Below are positions 11,015 to 22,568 of a stretch of 64,000 bases of DNA, piece by piece. Both the position numbers and the translations under genes were made by a program. Location: positions 6,756,655 through 6,820,654 of the forward strand of contig CM057162.1 in assembly GCA_029962745.1 (NCBI GenBank). The letters run 5' to 3'. Every line of letters begins with the position of its first letter. Within the stretch, counting starts at the first letter, position 1. The stretch comes from Echinometra lucunter. Its lineage: Eukaryota; Echinodermata; Echinoidea; Camarodonta; Echinometridae. A model generated the notes under the pieces. The model saw only the letters and a program-made list of their open reading frames with translations, searched no databases and had not been told where the DNA came from.

Positions 11015-14000
11015 CTGTGCAAAAGATATAATTTTTACATTATTCATTTCGTTCCTTACGCAACAGTCATAATTTTTGTAACATTTTTGTAACAATGGGA
11101 TTATGAATCTTAGATTAGAATATACCTTGTAAAGAAGTACCACAGTATCCATGCTAAACCACAGTAACTTGATGGTACACCCATAGACATAAAATAAATT
11201 TACTAGACGGAAAGCAGCATGCGCAGATATCATTACGCAAAGTGGCATTAGGCCCCGTCTCTTTCTTATCATTTGAAGGGGCTGATAAGCACTCCCTATC
11301 GCCATTATATCGATAGCACCGTTGCAATATTCATATCTATTGCACATATCAATTTTATTGTGACACTTTGATTTAATGCGTATTTGTTGCACATTTACTG
11401 TGCATTTATTGCGCATGTGGTTAGCTGGTTGGCATGATGATTTAAAACATGTACAAACGCACGCTATTCCTTGGAATCATCTTACAATATGAATTATTCA
11501 TTTTTGATCATGAATATTGATGGTGCTTAAGTCGACCTTCTAATGAATCTGGACAAAATCGCGGAGCTTTAGAGGCCTGGGCACACCACCGTAATTTGAT
11601 GGAATAACTTCAGATTACCTCATTTGTACCACAGGTATTTTTTCTTTTTAAACAAGGGCTTTAATGCTTGTGCAAAACCACGAGAAAGCATGACTTAATG
11701 AAGTCACACTTACAATAGTAATCACAATTTTATTTACCTCATCTAGCAGAGCCTCACGAGCATCCTCTCCATACCGATTCCTCAGGCATGGTCCACAGAA
11801 CTGACCCCTGACCCCTACGCAGGTTGGAGAGCGACAGATGGTCTTCATGTCATTGGTCTTCTGACGACATTGATGGCAGGTAGAGCCCTAGAAAGAAAAT
11901 AAAATTCAATAAAATTCAATAAAATTCAATAAAATGAATATCAGTTTCTATGGGATAAATATGAGAATGGTCCACAGAATTGACCCCTGACCCCTGCACA
12001 GGTTGGAGAGCGACAGATGGTCTTCATGTCATTGGTCTTCTGACGACATTGATTGCAGGTAGAGTCATAGAAAGAAATAAAATTCAGTAAAATTTAAAAA
12101 AAAAATCAATAAAATGAATATCATTTTCTATGGGATAAATATGAGGATGCTAAAGGCAAGATCAAGTTGAGGGAAGGAGTGTCATTATGGCATGAAAGTC
12201 AGTGAGGATGACTATGATTATGATGATGATTATGATGATGATGATGATGATGGTGGTGATGATGATGATCATGATAATGATGATAATGAGGATGATAATG
12301 AGGAAGATGATGATGATGACATTGATGATGATGATGATTGTGATGATGGTGATGATGATGACGATGATGATGATGACGATGATGATAATGACTTGTCTAT
12401 GATGATGATGATGATGACGATGATGATAATGACCATGATGATGATGACGACGGTGATGATGATGGTGATGACAGTGATGATGACTATGATCATATAATGA
12501 CAGTGCTGATGATGATGGTGAAAATGATAATGATGTTGACTGTGGTGATGGTGATGATGAAAGTTATCAACATGACAAGGTAGATAGAGAGCAATAAGAG
12601 AGACACATGTCAAATTTGAATGAATAAACAGAAATTCAATTCTTTGTCTGAGCTGCAAATTTTCACAAAAAATACATGTACTTCAAAATCAACATAGTTA
12701 GCATTTTAATAATAATAAGACACAAGATTTCTATAGCGTCTTTTCCATTTTGATTAAATGCTCACGGCCTTTAAAAAAAAAAATGTTAAAGAAATAAGCA
12801 TTGCTTTTTGTTCTACAAAATCATTCAAATCTGTGGATGAAACCGTGAAAATCGGTACTTGGCAGCTCTTAAATCTAATAGATAACAAGAGCCATGTTAC
12901 ACCTGTTTTGTTTCCTACTTGAGATAGGCCTCGGATCATTCTCGGGTAGGAAACAAATCTGATGTAAACACTCCAAACCTGCCTGAGACCACAACCTGAT
13001 GTGGTCCGAGATAGGTCTCAGATAGGTTTGCTTTTGATGTAAATACTTTCCTACCCCGGACTGGTCAGAGATAGGTTAGAGTAGTATGTAGCACAGACCC
13101 TGGTTTGTCAAAACATTTTACAGCAATCTGAATGGGAGACTATAAGAGATGAATGGAAATTGTGTACCCTAGCTGCTCCAAACCTATATTGACACAGCAA
13201 GTCTGCTTATGCTAAACTGCTCCAAGACCCATGGAGTTTATTAAATTGACAATTAGGGTCTGTGCCCGCAGACTAGCACACATGCAGGTTGTAATAACAC
13301 GACCAGGGAACCTAAATCTCAGGCAGGTTTTGAGCCCCGCGATGTAAAAAGGTCATTTTCTGTCTTGGACCGCTTTGAAACAGATTCGAGCAAGGTCACT
13401 CTTTTGTTTCCTTTCCTAACCTGCCGAGGCCGATCTTGGATAGATTCAAAATAGATGTAACAGGGGTCTAAGTTCACACACAAATCCCTCAAACAGCTAT
13501 ATAGTGTTCCAATTGATCTTGGTACATATTCTGGACAGCTTAAATCCTGTCTCTGCCTAAATGAACAGCCAATACCCAGTGATTAAAAAAAGTTCCCAAT
13601 ATCTACTCTACCTCTTCACAGGGGGTGGGGGGTCATCCAATCATTTCCAAGTGATCAAAAAAAAAAAAAGGAGAATAGGAAGAAAAAAGAGGAAGAAGAA
13701 GAAGGAAGAGTATGCGAAAAGAGACGGCTGGGTCATGCAACTATATCATACCCCTATCTGTATAAAGCAGGAAATTGAAGCATTATCTCTAATTTTCCTT
13801 CTAATGGGTTTTAAATGTGTAACACAATGAAGAAAGAAAATTTTACAAAATTGAAGTTTATAAATCATTTACACAGAAAGTTTTAGTACATGTATATAAG
13901 TTTGTAGAATTTGGGGATTTATAAAAATGAAGAGGCAGGAGCGGCACTGGGGTATTTTGCTAGGGGTCTAGATGACCCATATGAGAGTGTATTTACGTTT

Positions 14001-17000
14001 CAAATGAACAAACAGGGGTTTTATAGGCTTTTTTTGAAGCTTTGGCCAATACTCCAGAAAATTTGTTCAAAACCCCCAATACAAAAGGTAAAATTTTACA
14101 TACATAGACCGAGTCATATCTTTTATCCTTCACTGAGTCGGCAACCATCCTGAGCTCTTCTTCTGTGATGTCATCAGGATGCCGAGGTGCATTGTGGGTA
14201 GGGCCACGCCTTCTCTTGGTTGGTGTTGGCAGCTCATATTCCTCATCACTTTCACCTTCATCATCTCTAATGTTCTCATCCTCCTCCTCCACAGGAAGCT
14301 CATCCTGTGAATGGAATCAGGGGTAACATTAACCCGTTGAGCCCTACGCCCGAGATAACTCGGACTAGGGTCTATGGGACATGTGTATTATACTGAAATC
14401 AAATCGTGTTCAACGGGTTAAGGCACTTTATCAAAAGTCAGAGCCAATTTGGAATGCAGCCTTTAGCGTCTTTCCCCCTCAGCATCTTTTCCCCTCCGCT
14501 CCTCCTGTTCCTCCATAGACAAAATAACGAGGGATCAGGAAAGCCGATGTAAAAGAATGGTTGTGGAGAAGATGATCAGAGACACGGGACAAGACTTTTG
14601 ATAAGCGGCCTAAGAACACTAAAAGGACACAAGAAAAGTGACCTTCGACAGAAATCAGAGGGAGACTTTAAAGGGAAAGCTTAAGTTCTGGGAAAGATGA
14701 AAAATAATAATCCTGTGAACTTTTTCCTCATTTTCTTCATGTCAGCTAGGAAGAATATTATGGTTAAAAAGGTTCCCTAGAAAGGATAATTCTTCAAATG
14801 CAATCCTAACTGAAATAAAAGATGAAATAGTTGAAGTGTTAGGGCCAAACATTCTTGTCTGAGTGTGAGTTCCAATATGCTCATGTAAGAGCTGTGAGCA
14901 CTGCAAGTGCCTATATACATGTTAATTGGGGAAAGTGAGTTAAAACATTAGATCTGCATCAGCAAATTGATAAAGGATTTCCAAATGAAACATGGATTGA
15001 TTACTATGATAGGAGAGACCTCCCTCATTTCAAGACTTAGCCACATATCTAAATAAATGTCCATTGTCAAAAAAAATGGTTGATAACTCTCTTACATGTA
15101 CTTTATACAATTTCGTTGCCCCAACCCCATGGAATGACCTCTAGAGGCCTATATAAAGAAAAAATTCCATGATAAAATATAAAAAATGTAGATTCATAAT
15201 TGTCTAGACATTTTTGCATATTATATTTACACCTGTACTTACCTCAAAGACCTCAAACTCATCACCTCTACTCTCCACATCTGACTCTCCATCTGATAAA
15301 TGACGTTTACGAGCGGCAGGTGATGGCCCAAATTTGATGACTAATTTCTGGTTACAGAAATAAATAAATATTCATAATGGGAGGGCATGTCAGGAGATAA
15401 AGCAAAAACTTTACAAAAAAGTCATGCAGCACATCTCATTCATAATTTAGATAGTGATGGAAGCAATGCATTAGGTCATATCTTGTTGTCTCCAAATTGT
15501 TGCTCATCAAAGCAAAACAATTTCATAAGCAATCAGAGTTTAGAAAAGAGAGCACAGAAAATTTGTGCAGGGTTCAGATCAAGCCCCTAAACACCTGCCA
15601 TCACGCCGAAACATTTGAAGGCTTCCCGAAGCCAACAATGAATGTTCATGTTGTTAGATGCTACCCGGGGCGTATATGCTATGCTTGCATAAAAACTAGA
15701 GTCCCCAGTTTTCCATTTTCTAAAATGCAAATTCCGTGTTCTTCAGTGACATGTACAACCATATGATAGAACAATTGCAAAAAGGAAATATCATAGAAAA
15801 ACGTAAGTTACCCGAATATACAGTGTACACACACACTGGAGCATGCAGATAAAGCTTGGTGAACACACGCTAAACACTGCGAAAGGTTTGATCCAGATTT
15901 TCCGCTGATGCACGGTTTTGTTTATTGTATTTTGCTTTGTTTTTCATGATTTTACTGTATTTTTGTAATTCAAATTTTTTGGCCTAAAAACTCACATTTT
16001 CTGTATTCTTCCTGAATTCCATGAAATTCTTCCGTTTTCCATTTATATGGAAAACGGGACTTTAATAAAAACAAGAAAGCTGGATCAGTGTCGCGCATGC
16101 CTACAACGAAAGGTCAAATCCATTTAAAATGCATGAAATGATATCCATACTGAATCGTATCGGGGGCTTCGGAAGGCCATGACATGTTAACGAAATGATG
16201 GGGCCAAACTACGCTTGGATTGAATGGTGACGCTGTACCTTATATGCAAATGAGGCAAATCCATGGGTGCTACCTTTTCGTCAATACTATTTGATTAGTC
16301 TATGGTTCAGATGGTGATACAAACAGGGGTACAGATATGCAGACTTATTGGTTTAAAGGTAAACTTGGGCTTTGGTTATGCCATTACAGTGTGAAGGACA
16401 CTTTTTCAAAGCCAATTGGAAGGGTTGATTTATTAGTAAATGATAATTGGAGTATACCCTAAGGTCCAAAATCATCAGAATGAAGGGTGGGGGGCAGAGT
16501 AACAGTACACCTGGGCCCCATAACACAAAGATTTGCAGCCAATCGAGTTGTTTTATGCGCATCTCGTTCAAAAAAGTGATCCTGGACCAATCAGAATGGT
16601 TGTTTTAAATGTGCGATCGATCGCGAACCTTTGTGTTACGGGCACCAGGACATCCTCATAGGGTAGACTCAGGGGTAATAGTGATCAAATTCCCTTTTCC
16701 CCACAAAGGCTCAGGTCATGTATATTCATTACTACAAATTCCTTTGTTTCCCTTTTTAATCCATTGCCTACTGGAACCGAATGATCCCTGAAAAAAACCT
16801 ATGAGGATTGTAAGAATAATGATAATAATAATAATAATCCATTCTTGTGAAGCACATATCACATTATTATCTAATGTCTATATGCGCTTCCAAAAGACTT
16901 TGGATGTTATTAGCCCGGCTTTAGCCCAGCAGGCATTGCAGCCCACAAGCATTTCAAGGAATTAAATCCCGCCAGGTACCCATTTACCTCACCTGGGTCG

Positions 17001-20000
17001 AGTGTGGCAAATGTAGATTAATGTCTTGCCAGGGATTCGAACCCTGTACCTTGTGGTTCAAAGTCCAGAGACTTATCCACTGGACCACAACACCTCTACA
17101 CCTGTAAGAATTCAGTTGTCAACGGACTAACTCTTACGGTGCTATGGGGTTTTGCTTGTTCCCAATTTCTACCAAATCATGAACAATGCTTGCTTTTCAA
17201 ATGCTTATAAGTCTTCAACAGTAATTTCTACACAGTTAAGTTGTACACAAAAGTTGTAGCAAATTTAATACCCTTTCAAAAGATACCAAATATTTCCATT
17301 AATTGAATGTCTTGAATGAGAATTATTTATGAGCTTCCCTCTTGGCCTTTCCGTCTTCATTTCTCATTTGTTTGTATTGTTTCATGCTAAAATAAGAATG
17401 GATCCTTTCCAAAATCTGCAGTTTTCTAAAAAATATCCTATGCTAGCATATGGTGACTGAAAGATATTCTAAATACTATATTTATCCTCCAAACTTTGAC
17501 ATATTTTCATGACCATATCCATTATTCTAAGTAGAGTAATGGTCAATTAAAAATGTAAAGTCTCTAGGGCACATACACGTGCCATTGGCACTGTAAGAGA
17601 TAAGTATCTACTCTTCCTACCTGGCCTGGCATCATAGGAAAGACATCATCCCTCTCCTCCTCTCGTTTCTTCTGTAACCGCGCTGACAACCTGGTACCTC
17701 TGCTAGGGGTGTCCTTGGAGGGGCTGTACCTGGCATGACGGGAGGGATTTCTTCTCAGAGGGCTTGCTCTCTGGACGTCTGGGGAACGCTTTGGTTTGAC
17801 TGGCTTGACTGGTTTCTGTTAGTGGAGGACAAAGAAATTTTACTTATGGATGGTCAGTGGACTTGAGGTACATGTACAATATCTAATGCAATTCTAGGAT
17901 GAATTCCCATGACTATTTGTCTCTACAAAAAGAACAGCCCAAATTTACTGTACAACAGACATCTACCTCTGGATAACTTCTTCCCACGAGAAATAGTCCC
18001 AAGGACAACTACCCTTTTTAGTAAACCTAGCTCCTATCCTATATCCTCAACCAATTACTCTTAGCACACAGTACAACTACCTCAGGACCTCTTCTGATGA
18101 CGTACAGTCAAGCTGTCGAGTCTTCTCTCCTCGTCACCTTCTCAACTGGTTTACAGTCCTTTTTAGGACTTCACCCAATCGCAAGAAAGATACTCTCTAA
18201 TCTCTCACTTTATCTCACCTTTCCATTTCTCCTCCCTCTCCACTTCCTCTACTCTCTCTACTCAGTCCTTTCAGGACTTGCCACACGGTGAACCGTAAAC
18301 CTCATCTACGTTACCTCAGGCAATTACCTGCAGGTAAATGATAGTCTTAAATCCCATCCCTGACAGTTAATCAAGCAGGGGACTGACTCTCTAGGACAAC
18401 AACTTCCTGGAGATTGTCTTAGGGTAGCTGGAATGTTTATAAAAAAAGGTAAAAATCTAAAATGGTAAATGATAGAGATGAAAGACTTAGATTCGTTCAA
18501 AACTAACATAATAATGCATAAATTATAGTAAATAAAGACTTTAGTAAATAAAGACATTAAAAGTGGTAAAACATTAAAAAAAACCCTCTTGTACGGTTTT
18601 AAAATTTTAAGGTTAGATGGCACCCCCGGCCCCTCTTCCCAAATACTGAATATTGCATTGAAGTCTTACCACTTTTAAAACCAAAGTAAGAAAAACAAAT
18701 TCCAGAAAAGAAGAACATAGGATGATTACCTTGACTACAGGAGCTTGTCTGAACATTGGCAAGTCTGGAAGCCCTGGCATGTCTTTGATTTCAGCTAGAA
18801 GCTTTGTAAGCTGGAAAAAAACACACAAAACATCAAGTTCACAATAAATCACTTAATACACAAAGAAGGTATCACTGGTATTCTTTTTTTCTCCAAATCA
18901 AGGCATAGCAGTTTTCACCTATGAAAGGTGAGGTCTCTATCTCAACGTAATAAAGATACTGTGTATGCCTTCCACAGATGACCAATTCAAGCCCTAATTC
19001 CTCGCAAAAGGTTTCAAGAATTGCTTCAAGTAATATGACATATCATAAAACGGGTTCAAGGATGTAGCCAATAGCGAGTGTGTATGCATGTTACATGTTC
19101 ATGCTTTAATTCTACGCAACCTTCTAGCCGTGCATTTTGGATGCATCACTTTACCTGTAGCACGTAAAAACTGAGACGCCATGAAATACGTGTTCTTTCA
19201 AAGAGAAGTCCATCACAAGGATTTTGATTCGCTTACACAGGGGCACATCACACTGGCTACGCTTGTAATGTCATAATGAAAACAGATGTTGCCTCTTTAT
19301 CTCTGCGGAAGGAAATTTGGAGGGGTTTTAACATCCACTACAAAGTCATACTGCCGACCCGTTTTACAAAACAAATAATGCACAGATTTAAATTTGTGAT
19401 GTTAGTGGCGATGCGGGCATATTTACAATATCATACAAAAGCACTCGGTGCAAGCGCCTCGTGCTTGTCGCACATTGTAAATGACCTCGAGTGCACTGCA
19501 TCACCACTAACACACTCACATCTGTGCATTATTTGTATAATCAAATATGATTTCAAACCTGTATCAACACAAAGTTGGTAATACGTGGGTAGGTGTGGAC
19601 CAATCAAATTCTTCAAAAGTTAGAGCAAAATATGATGTCACAAGTTTGACTGTGCAGGTTTTGGCAAAACCTTCTTTTATTTGAGCCTGAACTATGATGC
19701 CTTATTATGCACCTCTTACTATCATACACGTAAGTGGTGCGATTTACAGTGCCATATGTAAAAAAAAAAAAAAAAGAGAAAAAAAAAAAACTTGTACATG
19801 TGCAGAGACTCCAATGCGCCTGTTTTTGGTGGGAGATCTCCCACTTTTTTAGTCCATTTTTACAAAATCTCCCACTCTCCAGCTTGAGTTTGCATTTCTC
19901 CCACCCTAGCTGTTTTTTGGGGGAAAAAAATGAATCTGAATCATTGGATTTTACCTCATTTAGTGTTGTCATCAGTTTAAAAAAAAAAGCCTAAGATAGC

Positions 20001-22568
20001 ACCAGAGAGCTTCTATAACCCTAAAAGTGGCCTCCTGCCGCAAGGAATTTTGCGCTGGTGATGTGGGCTACGCACACATTGAGTCAGAGTCTCCCGTTTG
20101 CTAGGGGTCTCGGCGGGAGAATCTTCCACTTAAGAGGTGCTTGGAGTTGGAGTCTCTGAATGTGAAGGTTTTATGGGAGGAGGGGGGGGGGGGGGGGGTA
20201 GGGTGAGGGCGCTGGATATCTTAATCGGTTGCCTACTGGAACCGGGTGGTTACTGTATTAAGTCTATGGGAATTAGAGAATTCAGAAGTCAAAGGGTTAA
20301 TGAGCCTTTACATGTACATGTAGGTAGTCAGATTCTAACACTGGTGGGACTTTTTATGCTGCTTCCTTTTATCTTTTCTGTTCGGTGGGGGATTTTCTTC
20401 GAATGGGGGGGGGGGGTTGTGTGTATTTTTTTTTTTTTTGGTTGTTGTCATCTTTTAATTTTTTTCTCTGGATCCCATTAGTCCACTTGGTCAATGTTTT
20501 AGCATCATGTGTCCATTTTCTACAAAACTCTGTCCTACATGGAGATTGATTTATGCCTGATAAACTACATACCACTGCTTGGTTTTCTTTGATATTCTTC
20601 CGCCTCCTCTCCTCATACGTCTCCTCATCGATATCCTCGCCATCAAACAGATCTTCTGTGAACATCGCAGGCAAGTCTGTGCAGTTCTAGATTTGGTATA
20701 TAGATCAAAAGTAGAGATGTTAAGCGACATCTAAAAAAAAAAAAAATCCTGAAAACCTGACCTGATAGGAACATCAAGCTGGTACAGCAAGATCAGACTG
20801 AAAACTTAAGTTTTGACATTATGATTACAAGTAAAATACACCAACACAGATGAGTTTTTCAGATATGTTTTTTGTTAAAGTCCGGAACCGATCCACTGGG
20901 CATTTAAGTTAAGAAACATCCCCATCCGAAAGACTTGATCAAGTCCTGACTTTGTTTCAAACTTGGAAGTATTTGGTCCCCCAAAACAGTGTCAGTGCAG
21001 CATCACACAGTGCTGACGCACATGTAAAAACAATGGGAATTCCATAGCCCGCATAAACATAACGAAGCTCTGTGTATGTTTCATGCCGAGCTCGTTAGTG
21101 TGGAGGCGTCATGGCCTAACGCTGAGTTAAACCATTTTACTGTGTTCGTCTGAGACATTTAATAATAATAATATACAGTGTGTAAAACTTACATCGTGCA
21201 AAATCCACTCTGTGAAGTCCTCAAGGCACGTGTACATTTACACTAAAATTTGCCGAAATTCATCAACATTCAAAAGATTATCACACAATGTCACACACAT
21301 CTCCTTAAGCAAGGCGGACAATATGAGACTTGATCAATTTAATACCAATTCTCCTTTTGCTTCCAAAAGTAGAGACTAACGTTAGCTTTAACGATGTTCA
21401 CAGGATGCTATACGACCCTGTGACACTGTGTGTTCATAGTTTATGTCAGAGTCAGTTCAAACCGAGGAATGACTCTGTCTCTGATCAGGTGGCAGAGTAC
21501 AGCAAGCCTGCATACATGTATGCTGACTCAACCCAGGCATGACAAGACCAGACCTAATGCGGCGTATAATGAGCTTGAACATAAATATGTTTTGGGTGCT
21601 GCTCATTATTCCAAAGGTTTATTTATATTCCGGAGGTTCGTTATTCCAAACACGCAAATTGTATAGATCTACCTGCAGGTCCGTTAATCTGAAGATGAAA
21701 TAGGGTTTGTTTATAAATCTGAACATTTGCTGCATTAATTCGAAGTTCATTATTCCAGAGGTTAATACTTCAGAACTTACAGTTCGTTATTCCGAAAGTT
21801 CGCTTTTCCGAAAATAAAATAGGATTTGATATATATTATACAGAAGGTTCGTTATTCCGAACATGAAATAGGATAGGTCGTTAATCCTAAAATGAAATAG
21901 AGGTCTATGGGATCCGTTAGTCTGAAAATATAGGGTTCGTAAATCCGTAAAATGAAAAAGGGTTTGTTAATCAGAAAATGAAATAAGTTATAAGGTACTC
22001 TAGAATCTACGTTATCTGATAATGAACCTTATGAAATTAACGAAACTTAGACTACGTGATCATTTTCAGATAAACGAACCTTATTTCTTTTTCGGACTAA
22101 TGAACCCCTTTTCATTTTCGGACTAATGAACCCCTTTTCATTTTCAGATTAACGAACCTCATTTCATATAGATTAATGAACCCTTTTTCATTATCAGAGA
22201 ACAACAGACGAATAATGAACCTTCAGTCTTCAGAATAACGGACTGTAGGAATAGCAAATAAGTTTGAAATAACGTCCCTTCACTTCAGAGTATTCGAACC
22301 TTTTTTGGAATAACGAACATTCGGAATAACGAGCAAGGAGCTGTAACCGATGTTTGTATCCGACATTTTTAAAATGTGTCATGGATTCGCATTCCATTGC
22401 CACGCGTCATTTTGCGTACGACTACGACTTACGAGATTCTGTTCTATCACAATTCACATTCACACGCTCACAGTCATGACAGTCAGCTTCAAATGTTAAT
22501 CTTCCTGTCAAACCACCGCCTTATTTTCTAAATCAAAAATAGATTTATACCTTTTTATTAGGCGCCAT
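10874..22568 (-). CDS. CDCA7: CDCA7-type zinc-finger protein, eight coding exons
   Basis: Coding exons in transcript order are 22568-22551, 20686-20573, 18810-18730, 17815-17621, 15347-15243, 14304-14104, 11887-11738 and 11014-10874. All junctions are GT-AG and phase 0, giving 334 aa, close to the vertebrate CDCA7/CDCA7L size. The C-terminus (residues about 239-334) matches the CDCA7 4CXXC_R1 zinc finger: CxxC at 242/245, Cys 256 and 261, [10 protein letters not shown], then [15 protein letters not shown] and LAKHHG, with 11 cysteines. In the known family this nuclear protein recruits the HELLS (LSH) remodeller to hemimethylated DNA and supports DNA methylation maintenance; human mutations cause ICF syndrome type 3. 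The N-terminal half is basic and Ser/Arg-rich (nuclear-localisation-like KPKR and TKRRR), followed by an acidic Glu/Asp stretch encoded by exons 5 and 6. Oddities: Val where vertebrates have Trp after the fourth Cys, His where they have Cys in 'GRCATG', and a stop that overlaps a good splice donor. CDCA7 versus CDCA7L cannot be separated here. Confidence 0.93.
11175..11594. mobile_element. Interspersed repeat, copy 1 (CDCA7 intron 7)
   Basis: About 420 bp, roughly 80% identical to the reverse complement of 47325-47725. Shared landmarks are aatcaaagtgtcacaataaa (as complement) and the gcatgcgcag..gatatcattacg end. The family is unidentified and no coding capacity is visible. Confidence 0.85.
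11738..11887 (-). CDS. CDCA7: CDCA7 coding exon 7 (first half of zinc finger)
   Basis: 150 nt, 50 codons, acceptor ttctttctag|GGC and donor GATGAG|gtaaat. It carries the first six zinc-finger cysteines (TCHQC, TIC, PTC, FCGPC) and [16 protein letters not shown], which match the CDCA7 signature closely. A partly duplicated, non-functional copy of this exon lies immediately upstream in the intron (11967-12145). Confidence 0.93.
11967..12145 (-). pseudogene. Dead tandem copy of part of CDCA7 exon 7
   Basis: This 179-bp segment repeats 11788-11966, covering the first two thirds of exon 7, its acceptor and about 80 bp of intron. In the copy the acceptor TAG|GGC reads TATGAC, so AG is lost, and the His of CHQC has become Asn. 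The exon part ends inside FCGP and runs into intron sequence with no donor. It cannot act as a normal exon. Confidence 0.88.
12192..12555. repeat. (GAT/GAC)n trinucleotide array
   Basis: Imperfect gatgatgat/gac repeat in a CDCA7 intron. The Asp-rich and Met-rich reading frames are on the strand opposite the gene and reflect the repeat only. Confidence 0.95.
12894..13465. mobile_element. Inverted-repeat element with agata(g/c)g(t/c)ctc motifs
   Basis: Left tgttacacctgttttg...gataggcctcgg pairs with right ccgaggccgatc...atagatgtaaca. Internal gagataggtct units recur at 13010, 13020 and 13065. About 570 bp, in a CDCA7 intron. Confidence 0.65.
14104..14304 (-). CDS. CDCA7: CDCA7 coding exon 6
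   Basis: 201 nt, 67 codons. It encodes an acidic stretch, a basic patch ([14 protein letters not shown]) and the helix [17 protein letters not shown] that leads into the zinc finger. Two donors are possible: after TCG (gtctat) or six bases later after TAT (gtatgt). I chose the second because family members have YD-x-V-x-G immediately before the first CxxC. Confidence 0.87.
14329..14421. mobile_element. 93-bp piggyBac-like mini-MITE
   Basis: Starts TTAACCCGTTGA and ends TCAACGGGTTAA, a perfect 12-bp inverted repeat with TTAA at both outer ends. TTAA target plus CCC ends are typical of piggyBac. It lies just upstream of CDCA7 exon 6. Confidence 0.72.
15243..15347 (-). CDS. CDCA7: CDCA7 coding exon 5
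   Basis: 105 nt, 35 codons, acceptor tgtaaccag|AAA and donor TTTGAG|gtaagt. It begins [16 protein letters not shown] and ends in an acidic run with repeated Glu and Asp. Confidence 0.87.
16513..16644. mobile_element. MITE, second copy of the 7928 family
   Basis: Ends gggccccataacacaaag and ctttgtgttacgggcacc. It lies in CDCA7 intron 4-5. Confidence 0.85.
16820..17097 (-). mobile_element. tRNA-derived SINE
   Basis: On the minus strand it begins agaggtgttgtggtccagtg, has A box ggtccagtggataag and B box gggttcgaatccc, then a conserved tail, and ends at an (AAT)n run (16816-16840 plus strand). It is in a CDCA7 intron. Confidence 0.85.
17621..17815 (-). CDS. CDCA7: CDCA7 coding exon 4
   Basis: 195 nt, 65 codons, acceptor ccactaacag|AAA and donor GGCCAG|gtagga. 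It encodes a basic Ser/Arg/Pro-rich segment ([16 protein letters not shown] onward), a likely nuclear localisation and phosphorylation region, then a charged helix with [12 protein letters not shown]. Confidence 0.88.
17830..18720. other. CDCA7 intron 3
   Basis: Pyrimidine-rich plus strand (18060-18300), then AT-rich sequence. I see no element with defined ends. Confidence 0.4.
18730..18810 (-). CDS. CDCA7: CDCA7 coding exon 3
   Basis: 81 nt, 27 codons, acceptor ttttttccag|CTT and donor GTCAAG|gtaatc. It reads [20 protein letters not shown], a short helical leucine-rich segment followed by a Pro-rich one. A leucine-zipper-like region is known in CDCA7; whether this is equivalent is inference. 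Confidence 0.85.
19595..19760. mobile_element. Fragment of palindromic element family
   Basis: gtgtggaccaatcaaattct through catacacgta matches the left half of the element at 34045-34549. A poly-A/poly-G purine run follows at 19760-19790. Confidence 0.6.
20180..20445. repeat. Homopolymer cluster
   Basis: G runs at 20182-20197 and 20406-20416 and a T run at 20427-20438, upstream of exon 2's donor in the intron. No gene signal. Confidence 0.8.
20573..20686 (-). CDS. CDCA7: CDCA7 coding exon 2
   Basis: 114 nt, 38 codons, acceptor aatctag|AAC and donor GCAGTG|gtatgt. It encodes an acidic stretch ([20 protein letters not shown]) typical of the N-terminal region of CDCA7 proteins. Both boundaries are phase 0. 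Confidence 0.88.
21600..22345. repeat. Long palindromic array of ttcgttattccgaagg units
   Basis: Same family as 9040-9310. Forward units (gttcgttattccga, aaaatgaaatagg) run to about 22000, then inverted units (cattttcggactaatgaacc) to 22345. It occupies CDCA7 intron 1 and could fold into a hairpin of about 700 nt. Confidence 0.87.
22551..22568 (-). CDS. CDCA7: CDCA7 coding exon 1 (MAPNKK)
   Basis: The start codon at 22568-22566 lies in a GGCGCCAT context and is followed by six codons and the donor AAG|gtataa. This start is chosen because exon 2 needs a phase-0 partner, the donor gives one, and E2F and ETS motifs sit 160-180 bp upstream. A six-residue first coding exon is short, so an alternative first exon is possible. 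Confidence 0.75.

Noticed and set aside
11015..11416. N-terminal extension of the frame that contains CDCA7 exon 8
   Set aside because: It runs through an intron and an interspersed repeat; a clear acceptor at 11015-11017 starts the exon.
12192..12497. Asp-rich 101-residue frame
   Set aside because: Trinucleotide gat/gac repeat in an intron, on the strand opposite the CDCA7 gene.
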